DNA from: Neckera pumila
Lineage: Eukaryota; Streptophyta; Bryopsida; Hypnales; Neckeraceae
NCBI GenBank assembly: GCA_963969595.1
Contig: OZ018410.1
Location: 36,375,413-36,439,412 of the forward strand
Length of the DNA: 64,000 bases
Direction: 5' to 3'
A program made the position numbers and the translations under genes. Below are positions 37,253 through 49,371 of this stretch, piece by piece (position 1 is the stretch's first letter; every line of letters begins with the position of its first letter). The notes beneath the pieces were generated by a model. That model had not been told where the DNA came from and searched no databases. It saw only the letters and a program-made list of their open reading frames with translations.

Positions 37253-39343
37253 ATGAAGCCCAACATGGAGCCACCAATCGAAAAGAAAGATGAGAAGAAA
37301 GCAGTTTCAGATGTGGGAGCTTGGGCGATGAACATCATCAGCTCTGTGGGGATCATTATGGCTAACAAACAAGTTATGTCGAGTGGGGGTTATAACTTCA
37401 GATTTGGTTAGGAACCAAGCTCCAATCTCCCTTCTGTACTCCGATTTAGTTTCCTCTGTACTGTTCATGGGATGTTGAGCGTTGATTATATATTGTTGCT
37501 AATTCAATTTTCTTTTTGTTTCTGGTTGCAGCGACAACATTGACGGCTTTCCATTTCACAGTGACGGCCGGAGTGGGCTACGTGTCTTCTGCTTTAGGCT
37601 ACTCTGTGTCGAAGCATGTGCCATTCCAGGACTTGTTCTTGTTCTCTCTTGTGTCCAACACGTCAATTGTTGCCATGAATCTGAGTCTCATGCTCAATTC
37701 AGTCGGTTTCTATCAGGTATGTGGATATAGCCGAGGTTGATGCTTCAGCAACTCTGTCGTGGATTGTGAGTACGTTATAGAAATTGGTGATCTGACTGAT
37801 GTAGCAGTTTTCTCTTCTTTTAAGAGAACATATTATGTCATTTACTCATGTAGTGGCCTTTGTCATTCTCTTTGTTCGGTAATGAATTCATGTTTTTATT
37901 AGCATCAATGTCGTTGCTTGATAAATTATTGTCTCATGTAGCAGGCAAATGCATTCATTAATGCCCCGATTCATTGAAACAGATTGCCAAACTGAGCATG
38001 ATACCAACTGTTAGCGTCCTGGAGTGGGTACTTCACAACAAGAATTACACAAGGGAGGTCAAGATTGCCATATTTGTCGTTATGATCGGTGTGGGCGTCT
38101 GCACTGTGACAGATGTCAGTGTGAATCTAAAGGGATTTATGGCAGCTGTTGTAGCAGTCATATCTACTTCACTGCAGCAGATTGTAAGCTTCCATCATTT
38201 TGTTTCAAGAATGTTTATGTTCTGTTAATAAATCTTTTTTATTCTCGTCATTTGAAACGACTTGTTTTAACCTCTTTCTGTTATCTCCCCATGAAGAAGA
38301 ATCTTTGGCACTATTAGGTTCGTTCAGAGCATTTCTTCTGATCAGCAATTGTTTCTGGGATATTTCCGAGCAATTTTTCATTCAAAGTTTGACCCTCTGC
38401 AGTACATCGGAGCTCTACAAAAGAAGCACAACTGTGGTTCATTTGAGTTGTTGAGCAAGACCGCGCCAATTCAAGCTGCGTCACTAATCATTATTGGCCC
38501 TTACATGGACTACTTTCTTAACGGACTGAATATTTTGGACTATAACTATACCTTGGGAGCCATTGTAAGTACACGAGAAAAGTTTTTGTAACCTTAACTC
38601 TTTGGAATGCTTCTGCATCCGCTCAGTGAATGTTTTGCTGTGTGGATGAACTCCTACTTGCGATTTGTGCAGCTTTGCTATTTGCAAGTTACATACCTCA
38701 GATATTATCCTCTTCTCTCGTACAGGGTTTGTCTCTACTGCTATTTATGTCAGAATGTCATGAGCTAATTGACCTTTCCTCTGTTTGATGCTCTCTGCAG
38801 CTATTCATAATTCTCTCTTGCGTGCTTGCGGTATTCTGCAATATCAGTCAGTATTTGTGCATTGGAAGATTTTCGGCAGTCACCTTTCAGGTCAGTTAGT
38901 TTGCTTGGTTACTGGACTTCTCTTCATAGTTGATGACCCTCCTCTGGTTGACTCTTGTGAGCTGCAATATATTGTACGCAGCTGCAGGTTTTTTCTTGCG
39001 AGGGAGAAGATGAAGATTACCAAAGTGACTGAAGTTGACTTTATGATCATTGCAGAAGTCTTTAACTTCTGGTTTGTCTGCTGTGTAGGTTCTTGGACAT
39101 ATGAAGACTGTTTGTGTCCTGCTTTTGGGATGGTTCCTCTTCGACTCTGTGTTGACTGCTAAGAACATGCTGGGTATGTTCATGGCAGTAGTTGGAATGA
39201 TTACGTACAGCTGGGCTGTTGAGCTAGCCAAGACTCAAGCAGCCAAAGCCGCAGCTGCCAGAGTTTCGGAACCCAATGTAGCGGAAGAAGAGGATTCTTT
39301 GTTAAAGAGTGATTTGGAATTTGGAAGGATAGACAAGCCTTGA
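37253..39343 (+). CDS. URGT: UDP-rhamnose/UDP-galactose transporter (URGT family), 348 aa
   Basis: Exons: 37253-37406, 37532-37716, 37983-38183, 38403-38564, 38801-38890 and 39089-39343. All are GT-AG (1047 nt). The protein is a multi-span nucleotide-sugar transporter of the plant NST-KT/URGT clade. Motifs seen: [79 protein letters not shown] and [16 protein letters not shown]. About ten hydrophobic segments are visible, followed by a charged, Ala/Glu-rich cytosolic tail. URGT proteins sit in the Golgi and exchange UDP-rhamnose or UDP-galactose for UMP, feeding pectin and other wall glycan synthesis. Start: first ATG after the leader intron; a second Met is four residues on. The length matches the family and no residue looks damaged. 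Confidence 0.95.
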
Positions 39344-40400
39344 GCAGGGTTAATTCTATTGATTACCCTCGGCAAACGCATTAGCACCATAATATGAGGT
39401 ACTGGGACAAGCGCTGCCGTTCCTCATTCAAATTATGGGCTAGTTCATTTCATTGCTCTACCGAACTAGCATTTGTCTAGTTCTCTTTAGATCACTGTAC
39501 CCGTTCTCATCATTAATAGTAGGTTTAGGGTGCAGCACATGAGCCTCGCGCAGGAATGGGCACCACCTATTTGAGGAGGTCGAGATGGAGGATATTGGTT
39601 GAGTATCGTAGTCTACAGTTAGAATCTCGAAATTGTTGCACGAAAGGGGAGTTAAGCGGACTCTACCCCTGTGCCTTTCCTTCTCCTTCCGACCTCTCGT
39701 AGGTGGTTCTCGTGCTAATTCTTTACGAATAAGGTTTTTGCCCTTGGGAAATGCTCTTCTTTGGAGGAGGATTTTTGTCAGCTAACAAAGAACCAGTGAT
39801 TCTTTCTAGCTTAAGTGATAGGGGTGGATGCCTCTTCTTGTACACTGCCCATCAGTTTATTGTCGGGGTTGGTGCATCATTCCTCCGCTTTTAGTTTAGT
39901 ATGAAAACTATTTTGTATTGCGATTATTTATGAAACATCTTCAATCGGAAGGTTGGAGTTCCTTAACATCTTCATCGGCTCGCCTTCTGTCGTGTCCCTT
40001 CTCAAATTCCACTGCTCATTTGTCAGCATAAATATGCATTTAAAACTGCAGTCGTTGTATTATTTGGTGTGATGAAACAGGATGGTTTACACCTGCCCAA
40101 ACCCTAATCCAAATTCGAACTCGAAGATGAGTTTCCCTGCCTAAGGTAATGATATCATCAAGTGTGGTTCTTACTTTTTAAATCTGAATATTGAGTATTT
40201 TCAGATATCTGAACAAAACCGTATTTGATTATTATTTTCATATGATTCATTACCATGTTCTTGTGAAATAACCGAAGCTGTGAGTATCAGTGCTTGGATT
40301 TGAAAGTGGACCACCCATACTCAGTTTCGTCCTGAATTTTTTTTTATTAAGGAGGCTTTGCATCCACTGAAGCTACATGTGAGGGAGTTTGAGTAGGTAC
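39344..40400 (+). other. URGT 3' UTR and downstream DNA
   Basis: Less AT-rich sequence continues to about 39950 and is probably the 3' UTR; the cleavage site was not located. No further gene is recognised to 40400. Confidence 0.45.
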
Positions 40401-41235
40401 CTTACTAGAAAAGTGTGCCAGTCAGCAATCTCAGAACGGGTTCAGAAATTTTAGCCAAATGTTCATTTTTGGAAGATTTTTTTAAAATTTTCATTGAGGG
40501 CATGAAAGAATTAAGTAGAAGTCGAGCGACATTTAGCCAGTTTTTGGATTGCTGGTACCAATGCTGCAATAGGTTACAGGGATAGAGCCAATCATAGCAT
40601 ATCTGCTTGTTTCTAGCCACTGCCCAATTGACCTCTTTTCTTTGCACCTTTTATCCAAACTGTCCTTTCCATACTGAATGAGCCATAGAGCCACAGCAAT
40701 CTCATGGTTTCTTGAAGATGATGTGAAATAGAACTCTTTGTTTGTCATGGTAGGCTCTGTTTCTTTGCAATTGATAAAAGTTTGATGAACTTGTATACTG
40801 GTACCTTACTGTATGTGAAATCAGAAAGGAAAGCAGTGATTCTTCAGTTGTATTGGGCAATGTGCAGAGGAGCAGCTACAACAGCTTCCAGTCACTTGAC
40901 CCTCACAACACGCAACGACTCGAATTCTTGAAAGTCCAAATGTTGGAAACCTTGGGACTCGGCAAACAGTTGGCAGGGAGGCAGAAAACACATTGACAAC
41001 AGTGCAGCACGGAAGGGTAATGCTGTGGAAAGGCCAACATGCAAACCATACCATTGCCCATAGCGTTTTAAAGTTTTGGTGCACAGGGAAGTGAGATTTG
41101 ATTGCAGTAAGACAATTGCACTGTACTGTACAACATTTTCTGAGGAGCCCCCATAACGTTCTTGGAGAGTGCTTCCATGGAACCTCAAGAAATACTAGCT
41201 CAGAATATCCTCCTTGCTCACACTCATATCCAAGC
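40401..41235. other. Unassigned region, possible retroelement remnant
   Basis: A 138-codon open frame on the minus strand (41237-40821) has no motif I recognise. It lies next to a minus-strand retroelement tail at 41236-41290 and may be part of the same insertion. Confidence 0.3.
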
Positions 41236-41290
41236 ACTTTTCTTTTCTTTTTGGAAACAAACAGACAATTTCCAATGAGAAAAAGAGTAC
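41236..41290 (-). mobile_element. Retroelement 3' tail, minus strand
   Basis: A T-rich run, then GAAACAAACAGACAATTTCCAATGAGAAA, resembles the 55359-55419 tail (TTGAAACACATGGACAATTTCCATTG). It is read as the 3' end of a non-LTR element. No target duplication was found for this copy. Confidence 0.4.
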
Positions 41291-42845
41291 ATTGAATCTA
41301 GAGACTTAGTCTCATGTGGGGTGTTTTTTGTATGGTTTTTTTATAAAATTGAAGTGACCAACCTATCAAATCACAACAACCAGATTTGGGTCACGGAGTT
41401 CTGGCTGTTCCTTTTGTCATTGAAACTTGAAATAATAATATTCCAGGAATATATTGTTACCTCAAAAATTGAGTCCAGAGGGTGGGATAATAAGATAATT
41501 GACTTAAAGTAGGAGGTCCATAAATTGTCCATTTAAGCCTACTACCTCATCAATGATAGGAATAGATATTTCAAGGAGCTCGTCATTCATTCCTAGATAG
41601 GAGTATAGACTCTGCAATTGTTACTAAAATTTTGCATGAGTGTACCTAATAAGATTTAAAATTCAATAGTACAGAGACTCATCAAGAGCAAAAAATTTCC
41701 TTCAAGAGGGTTTGAATTCTGCTGACCTAATTTTGCAAGAATGAAATGAAGTTTTTTTCTCACTACAAATGTTATAATTTTTCAACCCACTTGATCAAAA
41801 AGCTGAAATTTGTTCTAACACATTATCATAGTACTTTGCTACATTTTTGTACACTTGAAGTACAAAATAAATAATTTGATTTTCTATTTTAGACACTCCA
41901 CTAAGAAATGGCAATTTTTGATAATTTATCTTGAAAAACACCCCTGGTCCTTTGAGGATTATCAAAAAGTTTTCAAATATCACATCAAAACTGAGATCAT
42001 TAGCATTTGCATAAACCTTCAAGTGTTCCCCAAAGGGACATTTGGAACTTTCCAGGTAAGACCCTATTATATAGTTGATTCCATCAAATCCTACAAATAA
42101 CTCATGGATTGGTCTACTTCTTCTTTAGTTGTTCATTCTATGGTGATTTGTGGCTTTGTAATAAAGAATATGAAAAAATGACAAAAATTAAAAACTTTTT
42201 GCTGGAGACAAAGTCTCTTGGTTCAATGTATTGTTTGGCCTTACAATGGAAATTGTCCATTTGTTTCAAAAAAAATAAAAAAATGCCATAAATGATTTCC
42301 AAAATGAATAGCTTCTAAATTTTGGACATACTCATGTCAATATTATTAATACAAATTTGATTTGGGTGTCTTAGAACATGCCAAGTGTCAAAAAACTTAT
42401 GGCTTGAAGATACTACCGTCTGATAAATATTGAGTGATTTCTAGGAAGAGGCTCAAAAACTAACAATATGCACATGTTCAAATAAAAAATTAAATATCAA
42501 AGCTTTGCTATATAATCATCTTAATTTTTTTATTATATTATGCGTCATTGCATGCTTTAGAACATTGCCACTATGCCACACTAAGAATGCTCGCCACACA
42601 AAAGATCCTTGTCCAGGGCCAAGCTTGTTGGCAACCCCACCTTGTTGCACATACCTTAATTTTTTTTAAATGATAGAGTACATGTACGATAGACAAGTAT
42701 TTATGATCTTGAATGATCACCTTGTATACATTTGATCCATTTTAGAACCCCTATTGGTTTTACATACCTCTATCTTAGTGAGTCCTTATAGCACGTTACA
42801 AAATCTAGGGAAGTGAAGCTCAAATAAAACCCAAATAAAATTTAT
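41291..42845. other. Repeat-derived AT-rich DNA
   Basis: It holds part of repeat C (about 41502-41600, GTAGGAGGTCCATAAA) and a class I TTAA right end (about 41944-41962, CCCCTGGTCCTTTGAGGATT). Remaining AT-rich sequence has no gene. Confidence 0.45.
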
Positions 42846-42994
42846 TTAATCCTTAAAAGATGTTGAGGTCGAGAAGTGGTCAATAGATGACTTGCCTGTT
42901 CAGTGTAGAAACAAAGAATGCACCTATTGGTCCAATAAGCCAAGTTTTTTGGTAACTACCTTGGTCATGGGGACCGCATCTTTTTAAGGGTTAA
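42846..42994. mobile_element. Short TTAA MITE (149 bp)
   Basis: The left end is TTAATCCTTAAAAGATG. The right end is CATCTTTTTAAGGGTTAA. The ends are near-perfect inverted repeats bounded by TTAA. The interior string GCACCTATTGGTCCAATAA recurs at about 54400 and, inverted, near 29226. Confidence 0.85.
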
Positions 42995-43153
42995 TGATTT
43001 GTTTATTTGTGCATAGGCAAGAGGCTCTACTTGAACTCTTATTTAGCAAACTTAGTTGGGCCATTTGGCGCCCTAGGCACAGCAAAATAGCTCTTATGGC
43101 AACTTCTATGTCTAGGGGTTCGTTTTAATTAATTATTCTCAATCCATTGTGAT

Positions 43154-43703
43154 TTAACATTTAAAAGACTGGAGTATATTTTGGGCAGATATTGTCAAAA
43201 ATTGGCACCTTTTAGGGTAGTGAGAAAAAACATTTTTTTTTGGTTCACAACAAAAAAATTCAACCCTACAAATTTGTATCAAACTACTATGAGAATGTGT
43301 GGATAAAATTTCAAAAACTTTGATTGCATAGATTGATAGATTTTAGTGAGTTTGAAATCAAGAAAAAAAACTTTATTTTGGACCTTGCTTAACAAGGTCA
43401 ACATACTTTAACTCCTAGATTTAAGACTTTGGAAATATGAATGGGTTATTTTTTGACAATTGCATTCTATGATCATGTTAGTTACATACCAATCAAATTT
43501 TAGAAGTAGAGGAGGAGTTTTGCATATGTTGCCTGAAAAGTTTAAGGCAACATAAGTTTTTATTTGGATGCCCATTGAAAAAAACTATACATGTTCACAA
43601 CTTGGTCAAAAATTTGCAAAGATCCATTGAAAATTGGCCATGTGTGAACCTATATGAGATTTCTTGCATATGTTGAACAATCACTTGGTGATTTAGGGGT
43701 TAT
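43154..43703 (-). mobile_element. TTAA element, class I, degraded and shortened
   Basis: The left end is TTAACATTTAAAAGACTGG. The right end is GATTTAGGGGTTAT, a mutated TTAA. The interior retains the class I block GTGTGGATAAAATTTCA followed by ACTTTGATTGCATAGATTG. Confidence 0.55.
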
Positions 43704-44806
43704 AAGTTAGGAGGTCCTTAAATTGATTGGGTTCTTAATGCATCCGGGTCATAGATCACTTGTAGCCAGTGTTTATTAATCACAAGATCATTCATTTTTA
43801 TTGTTTTGTTGGCAAGACATGCGATAGATTCAATAAATTTGGACAAATCATTAACCAAAATCAATAAATTGGTCTTGTCCATATCTACATTATTCATGTC
43901 TAGGTCATTGGGAACATCAAAATCTTAGTTTGAATGCAAAAAAACATATTCAACTAGAATTATTGGATAGAAATGATTATTCCAAAATTTTATAAAGGCT
44001 CAATAAACATTGGGAATAAGTCCAAACTATCCCATTTAGAGCATATTTCTAGTTGTTGAGATCACATTCATATTAAAGCATACAATTGTGCTACCTAAAA
44101 AATGTGCCACAAAAATTGCTATGAAGTAGTCTTTACATATTCCACCTTCTCTTGTCGGCTTTGGCATTCACTTCAAATAGTGAGAAGAAGTTCAAGATGT
44201 AAAATTGTTGTGCAGATCCTTCACTACGTTGATAGCTATAGTTAATTCTTCATTATCAAGTCTAACTAAGAGCATTCTTATCAAATTTACTGCCTCTCAT
44301 CTCTAAGTGTCAAAATATGCAACTATTCTTGATCTATTGTCCACTTGAACACTATCTTGTAGAAATTGGAGATAAATAACATTGTCAAAGAAACAATCTC
44401 TAGGGCTATAGATAAGTTTTGACCATTTGCATCCTTATATGGGAATGAAACAAACAATTATTTATATCTATATCTTGCTAAGATATAGACCTTAGAATCT
44501 CTCTTGAAGGTGGAGCACGATGATGGACAATGCACTCTACCATAAATTTAGTCCACATTTTGAAAATCTTACTACTAAAGTATATGAGAGAAATGACAAC
44601 TTTGTAATATCCATAATCCTAATCTGCATATATGTACGTGTATAATTCTAAAAACTAAAGATAAATAAAATAAGACATGTAAGCCCTCCTAAAATGCCAT
44701 ATTGTATTTTTATTACTTTTAAACCTCCAAGATAGTAAGCCATCTAACTAAGATGAAGAATAATGTTTTGTTTTTTATAATTGAATTCTCAACTATAAAT
44801 TACATA
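43704..44806. other. AT-rich intergenic DNA
   Basis: No gene, RNA or clear element is recognised. Confidence 0.4.
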
Positions 44807-44993
44807 CAGTAGAACCTCTCTTCTTGTATACTCTCTTAGTGCATAATATACAATAAGAGAGTTTGTACTTTGAAGCACTTTTTCTGAAAAATTGTTGGAG
44901 GCCTCGTAGTTAGAAGCTACATTAGCCAATGGTCATTACTGCACCTCTCTTAGTGCATAGTCGCGGTACTACACACTAAGAGAGGTTATACAG
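44807..44993. mobile_element. Emigrant-like (pogo/Tc1-mariner) MITE, 187 bp
   Basis: The left end is CAGTAGAACCTCTCTT. The right end is AAGAGAGGTTATACAG. TA flanks both sides (44805-44806 and 44994-44995). The terminal pattern resembles Emigrant/Lemi1 elements of Arabidopsis (CAGTAAAACCTCT). Internal sequence repeats the TCTTAGTGCATA motif in both orientations. Confidence 0.8.
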
Positions 44994-44995
44994 TA

Positions 44996-45903
44996 TATAA
45001 ATACCCCCTATATACATAAAAATTAATTTTTGGAAGATGGGCAAAATTTGAACCTTTGACATATCTCCTCTAGGATTCTAGGAAGAATAGAAATCATTAT
45101 CATTGTTTGTATTTGAAACAATGTTTGTATCTATTTGCTCCCATCTTACCTCTATATTACGATTTTTTGGATGTCCAACTCTAAATGATGGAATTTTAAA
45201 GAGAAATACACTTTCATTTCTAAAAGGATTTATGGTCTTCATTTTCAATGAAATATTTTTTTAGTGTTAGAATTTGTATAATTGAACATTTAATTATTGT
45301 TTGTTAGTATACTTCTGAAAAGATAAGACCTATTACCAAGATACCTTGCCAAAAATGATTCAATTTTTGGTCCAATTGGTGCAGTCTTCATTTCTACGAT
45401 AAATAATCTTGATTCAGGTCATTCATCAAATATGTGTTGGCATCAATGTTCTTTTAGGGTTAATGCTTAATTTGGAGGAATAAGCCTAGGAGCCTAGAAG
45501 TCATGCATCTATGCTATAGGTGCTTATGTTATCGACACCTTCTATGGTTATAGGATACCTATGTTATAGATACCTATGTTGTAGGCACTTTTCTTATTTA
45601 TAACATACCTATATTATAGGTACCTATGTTATTAATACCTTCAATGGTTGTAACATACCTACTTAATCCTAGGCTCAAGGCTCGTAGACGTATAAGCCTA
45701 GAAGTTGAGATTGAACATACATATAGACGTATAAGCCTAGTGCCGTTGTAACGTTCTAATATGTATGTTCAATCTCAAATTAGTTATATTAGGTTATGTA
45801 TTATTTTAGAAACTCATTTTTTCTTTGAAAATTTATCAATTTTCTAATTTTGAAACTTGATTTAAAATCTTTCACCTGTCAATCAACTTTTAATACTTAA
45901 CCT
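44996..45903. other. AT-rich region with small repeats and a perfect hairpin
   Basis: It contains a degenerate run of ACCTATGTTATAGAT-like units (about 45510-45660), a lone TTAA-element right end (TTCTTTTAGGGTTAA, ending 45466) and a 20-bp inverted repeat (45705-45778). No gene is seen. Confidence 0.5.
45705..45778. repeat. Perfect 20-bp inverted repeat (hairpin)
   Basis: The arm TTGAGATTGAACATACATAT (45705-45724) has an exact reverse complement at 45759-45778. The loop of 34 bases includes TAGACGTATAAGCCTAG, which is also present just upstream of the first arm as a direct repeat. Confidence 0.9.
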
Positions 45904-46810
45904 TTAACCCCTCAAGGACTAAGGAAACACAACGTGCTCTCTTCAAATTTTCAATGGCAAATTCTCGGTAGGGTGAAACAAATCTCAATATTTTGTAGAC
46001 TACGGACTTGTAAAATAACAAGTTTACATACTTGTTGCATTCTTTTATTTCCAAAATTTCAATGTAGGAAGTTTTTAAATTTTTATTTAGGAAATGTAGT
46101 CTAATAGAAAAAGGGAGCTAGCAAATATAATTTTTTTTTCCAATGAAAGTAATAGTAGGGATGGAAAATATTTTCTTGGACATTTCTAGTCTTTATTGTA
46201 AACAAACAAACTAGACTTGGAGAAAAAAAATTCAAATTTGTATTTTTAGAAATTTTAACAATATATGGTTCAATCTAGTGTGATTAAGAACAAAAAATAA
46301 TTAGAATGATTCCAAATTTTTTGATGTTCTAAAAAACATGCTAATAGTATGAATTATTAAATTACAAAAAATGCATATATAAATTTTTCAAATTTTTGTA
46401 TGATCCAATTTGGTCAATTTTGGCTTTCTATTCTTTTTGTTTGAAAATGCATACAAATTTGAGAGAGTTTTTTATTTAAAAAATATTGCATTTGCCTTAC
46501 ATTCCAATAAAAAATTTAGAAAGGGGTGGATGGTGGGTGGGTTGGTAAAAATGCATTTTTCTTCTTTTAATTTTTCTTCCCTCCAAAATTGCATTTTTTG
46601 CCTGTAAAAATGGTCATTGATAATTGTTTATAATCCAAAAATCTAGCAGTCAATATTTTTACAATTGTTTTTATGTATACTACACAAAGTAGTCTTTACT
46701 TTTGTACAATTAAAAAAAATTCAAGTACATCTATGTGTAGGAAAATATCAAAGTGGAACAATTCACTGAAAACCTCTATCGTCTAAAAGTTGTTAGGCCT
46801 TGAGGGAATA
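45904..46810. mobile_element. TTAA element, class IV (about 907 bp)
   Basis: The left end is TTAACCCCTCAAGGACTAAG. The right end, GTTAGGCCTTGAGGGAATAA, is a slightly mutated mirror. The terminal sequence differs from class I at the CTCAAG step, and both ends share that change. Confidence 0.65.
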
Positions 46811-47337
46811 AGGGACATTTTATATTCACGCTTGGTCAAATTTCATTAGATCTCTACATTAAAAGACACATTTCAAAATTTTGATATTTTTCACATGTAA
46901 TAATGTATGCCTAAAAATTAATCTTATTTTTTTTATAACTAAAAGAATCAAATTGAATTTTCTACGATTTAAATTTCTTTGTAAGAATTTTAGCAATGGC
47001 AAAAATTCTTAAAGTAATATGAAAATTTTAAGAAAATGGAAACAATAGTGACAAACAACATGGCAGAATTGATATACTGTTTGAATTTACACCAAGAAAA
47101 ATTCAATAGAAAAAGTTCATAAGTAGTGTATTTTTAGCTTTCAATATGCTATTTTCAAAGTGTTGCAAGAATCAAAATTTTGAGAATTTTGAAAAAAATG
47201 AAAAGGGATTAAAAAGTAGATTATTTGAGCTGTATTTTTAAATTTAACTTAAAACATTTAAAATCAAGAACTATGTAAAAATTCAAATTTTGACTTCAAA
47301 ATGTCTGTAGGCTTCAGCAATGCCCTTTAAAGGTTAA
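46803..47337 (+). mobile_element. TTAA element, class III, left end decayed (about 535 bp)
   Basis: The right end is TGCCCTTTAAAGGTTAA. The interior matches 62150-62694 almost throughout, including CTTGGTCAAATTTCATTAGAT and TTTTCACATGTAATAAT. Its left end abuts the class IV element directly. Confidence 0.7.
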
Positions 47338-49074
47338 TTGTAATCTTAAAATTATAATTTATATAAATAAATATTTAAAAATATAAATTTGGACTTAAAT
47401 TTTGCATCAATAGTGTTATAATAATTAGTACATCTATACTCATTTCAATTCTTAAACTTGATTTTTGAGTTAAATATAATTAAAAATAAAATAACCCAAA
47501 TTTGATCCAATATGTTAAATCAATACACAAATAAATATATGAATCTTTTCTCATAGGATTCTTGAAGGTTTGGGTAGGTACCGATGATTTTAATTTTTAG
47601 CATAATTCTTTGAAACTTTTTGTGGAGATTGGATGTCTCAAGAGCTTTGCAGGTATATAATTTAATTTCAAATCCAACTTATAGTTGACAAGTTACGACC
47701 ATTTTTTTGGAAATGGGGAGAGAAGGGACAATACGAGCCTGTTGAATCTCATTGACTTTCATCAAGGCTGCTTGAATAGACAAGGACCACTGTAAAAAGA
47801 GGGCAACCGCTAGCATGGGGCTATAAGGATACCATACTTAAATAGCATGTTCAACTTAAATTATTTAAAAAAATTGCCAAGCTCTAGGACCAGATAGTCA
47901 AACCTCAAATAAATGTAAAGATCATTTGCCAAAAATACTAGAAATCTATAAGCCTTCTATCATCAATCCATCATTTGTCCATCTCCCATGAAAAAAAAAT
48001 TGATGGCAAAACAAAGGATTTGCTTCATTGACATTCAGTGAGATTGATGGATAGAGAGGTCACTTTTATAATGAAATCTATTTTTAATCATGAATCTTCA
48101 AAGGGTTTGGGGTAATTTGAAGATGAGAGCTTGATCACTCATTGTTGGAATGCACTAATTGTGTTCAAAGTATAATTTTAGACTTCATTTTGGTAGGGTA
48201 GAATAATGTTTTATAAAAAAATTTGAACTAAAAAAAGTTGGAAAATCAAACTAAATTTATTCCTAGAAATACCTTTGTGATTTTGAGCCTCTTCAAAAAA
48301 ACTATGGACAAAATTCAGAGAAGATGTTTGAAAATGTTCATCTTCCAATTCCTTCTTGAACTTTGTCCATAATTTTTTATTGGAGTCTTCAAATCTTAAA
48401 TAGGTACCTAAATAAGTTTTGAAATTCTACTTTGAACACAATTCTTGCTCTTGACTTGAGCTCTTACTAATCGTAATTTATACATTCTACATGGGTTGTT
48501 TTACGTCCTACCACCCTACTTGAATAAATAGATTTTCTTCTGATTTTCCTAAATATATCACGTGGCTTTTAAAGCTATATGAAAGATTCATACATAAAGT
48601 GAATAGCCGTTTTAGGATAGGAAATCTAAGTTAAGTGAATATTAACAGACTTATTTAGATGGATCCTAAAATGTAAATGTCTCATATAGTGTGGGATTAT
48701 GGCTCATTGGTAGTAGAAGAACTTGGAAACTAACTGGAAACTTAGTGGGAACATCTTGGGTCCCTTGTATAAGGGTTGCCACTTCGTTTACTTTTTGGAA
48801 GGTCGCATATCAGCAGGCATTAGATGCTTGTAGAAATTAGAGATTTTGAAGTTTTGCAAAAAAAATTTCCCACTTCTCAAGTATGAGTACACCTTTGAGT
48901 CCAACGATGACCGTTCGGGTTTTTGTTTTTCACAAATATGTGGTGGGAATATTGATCAAAAATAGCCATGAAAAAAATTCTTGGGACATTGTGGCACTGC
49001 AAGATTTAATTGAATGTGTTCAGTATCTTAGACTCCCTTGAAAATTGGTACCCACATGCCTAGTATGATTATGC
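47338..49074. other. AT-rich intergenic DNA
   Basis: No gene is recognised. About 47520-47760 resembles the palindrome-side half of class I, with a GGTAGGTACCGATGATTTTAA-like string, and may be another decayed copy. Confidence 0.4.
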
Positions 49075-49371
49075 ATTATAAAAAGTTTAAATTCAAAGTT
49101 TGTAGTGCACAAGAATTTAACAAACAATGGTCAAAGTCACCTAAAATTCTTGGGCACAATAAAATAAAATTGCTTTGATTACAAATATCATTCAAACTAT
49201 ATGGTCAAACCTCATAAAAAAAATACGACATGATATTACACAAGTTAAATACAAGATCCTATTGTTACATTCTCCAAAAATCCATCTTGTAAACTTTTTT
49301 GATCAATGCAAAAGAAACAACAATTTTGAGTGTTTTTTGAGCCAAAAAATATTTGGGATTTTAGGGGTTAA
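49075..49371 (+). mobile_element. TTAA element, class I, right-half fragment
   Basis: It matches the right third of class I (TACAAGATCCTATTGTTACAT, then ACAATTTTGAGTGTTTTTTGA). It ends ATTTTAGGGGTTAA at 49371, and the same TTAA begins the next element. Confidence 0.75.

Noticed and set aside
40821..41237. 138-codon minus-strand frame as a gene
   Set aside because: It has no recognisable domain, no splice context, and lies next to a retroelement tail. It is kept only as an unassigned region.
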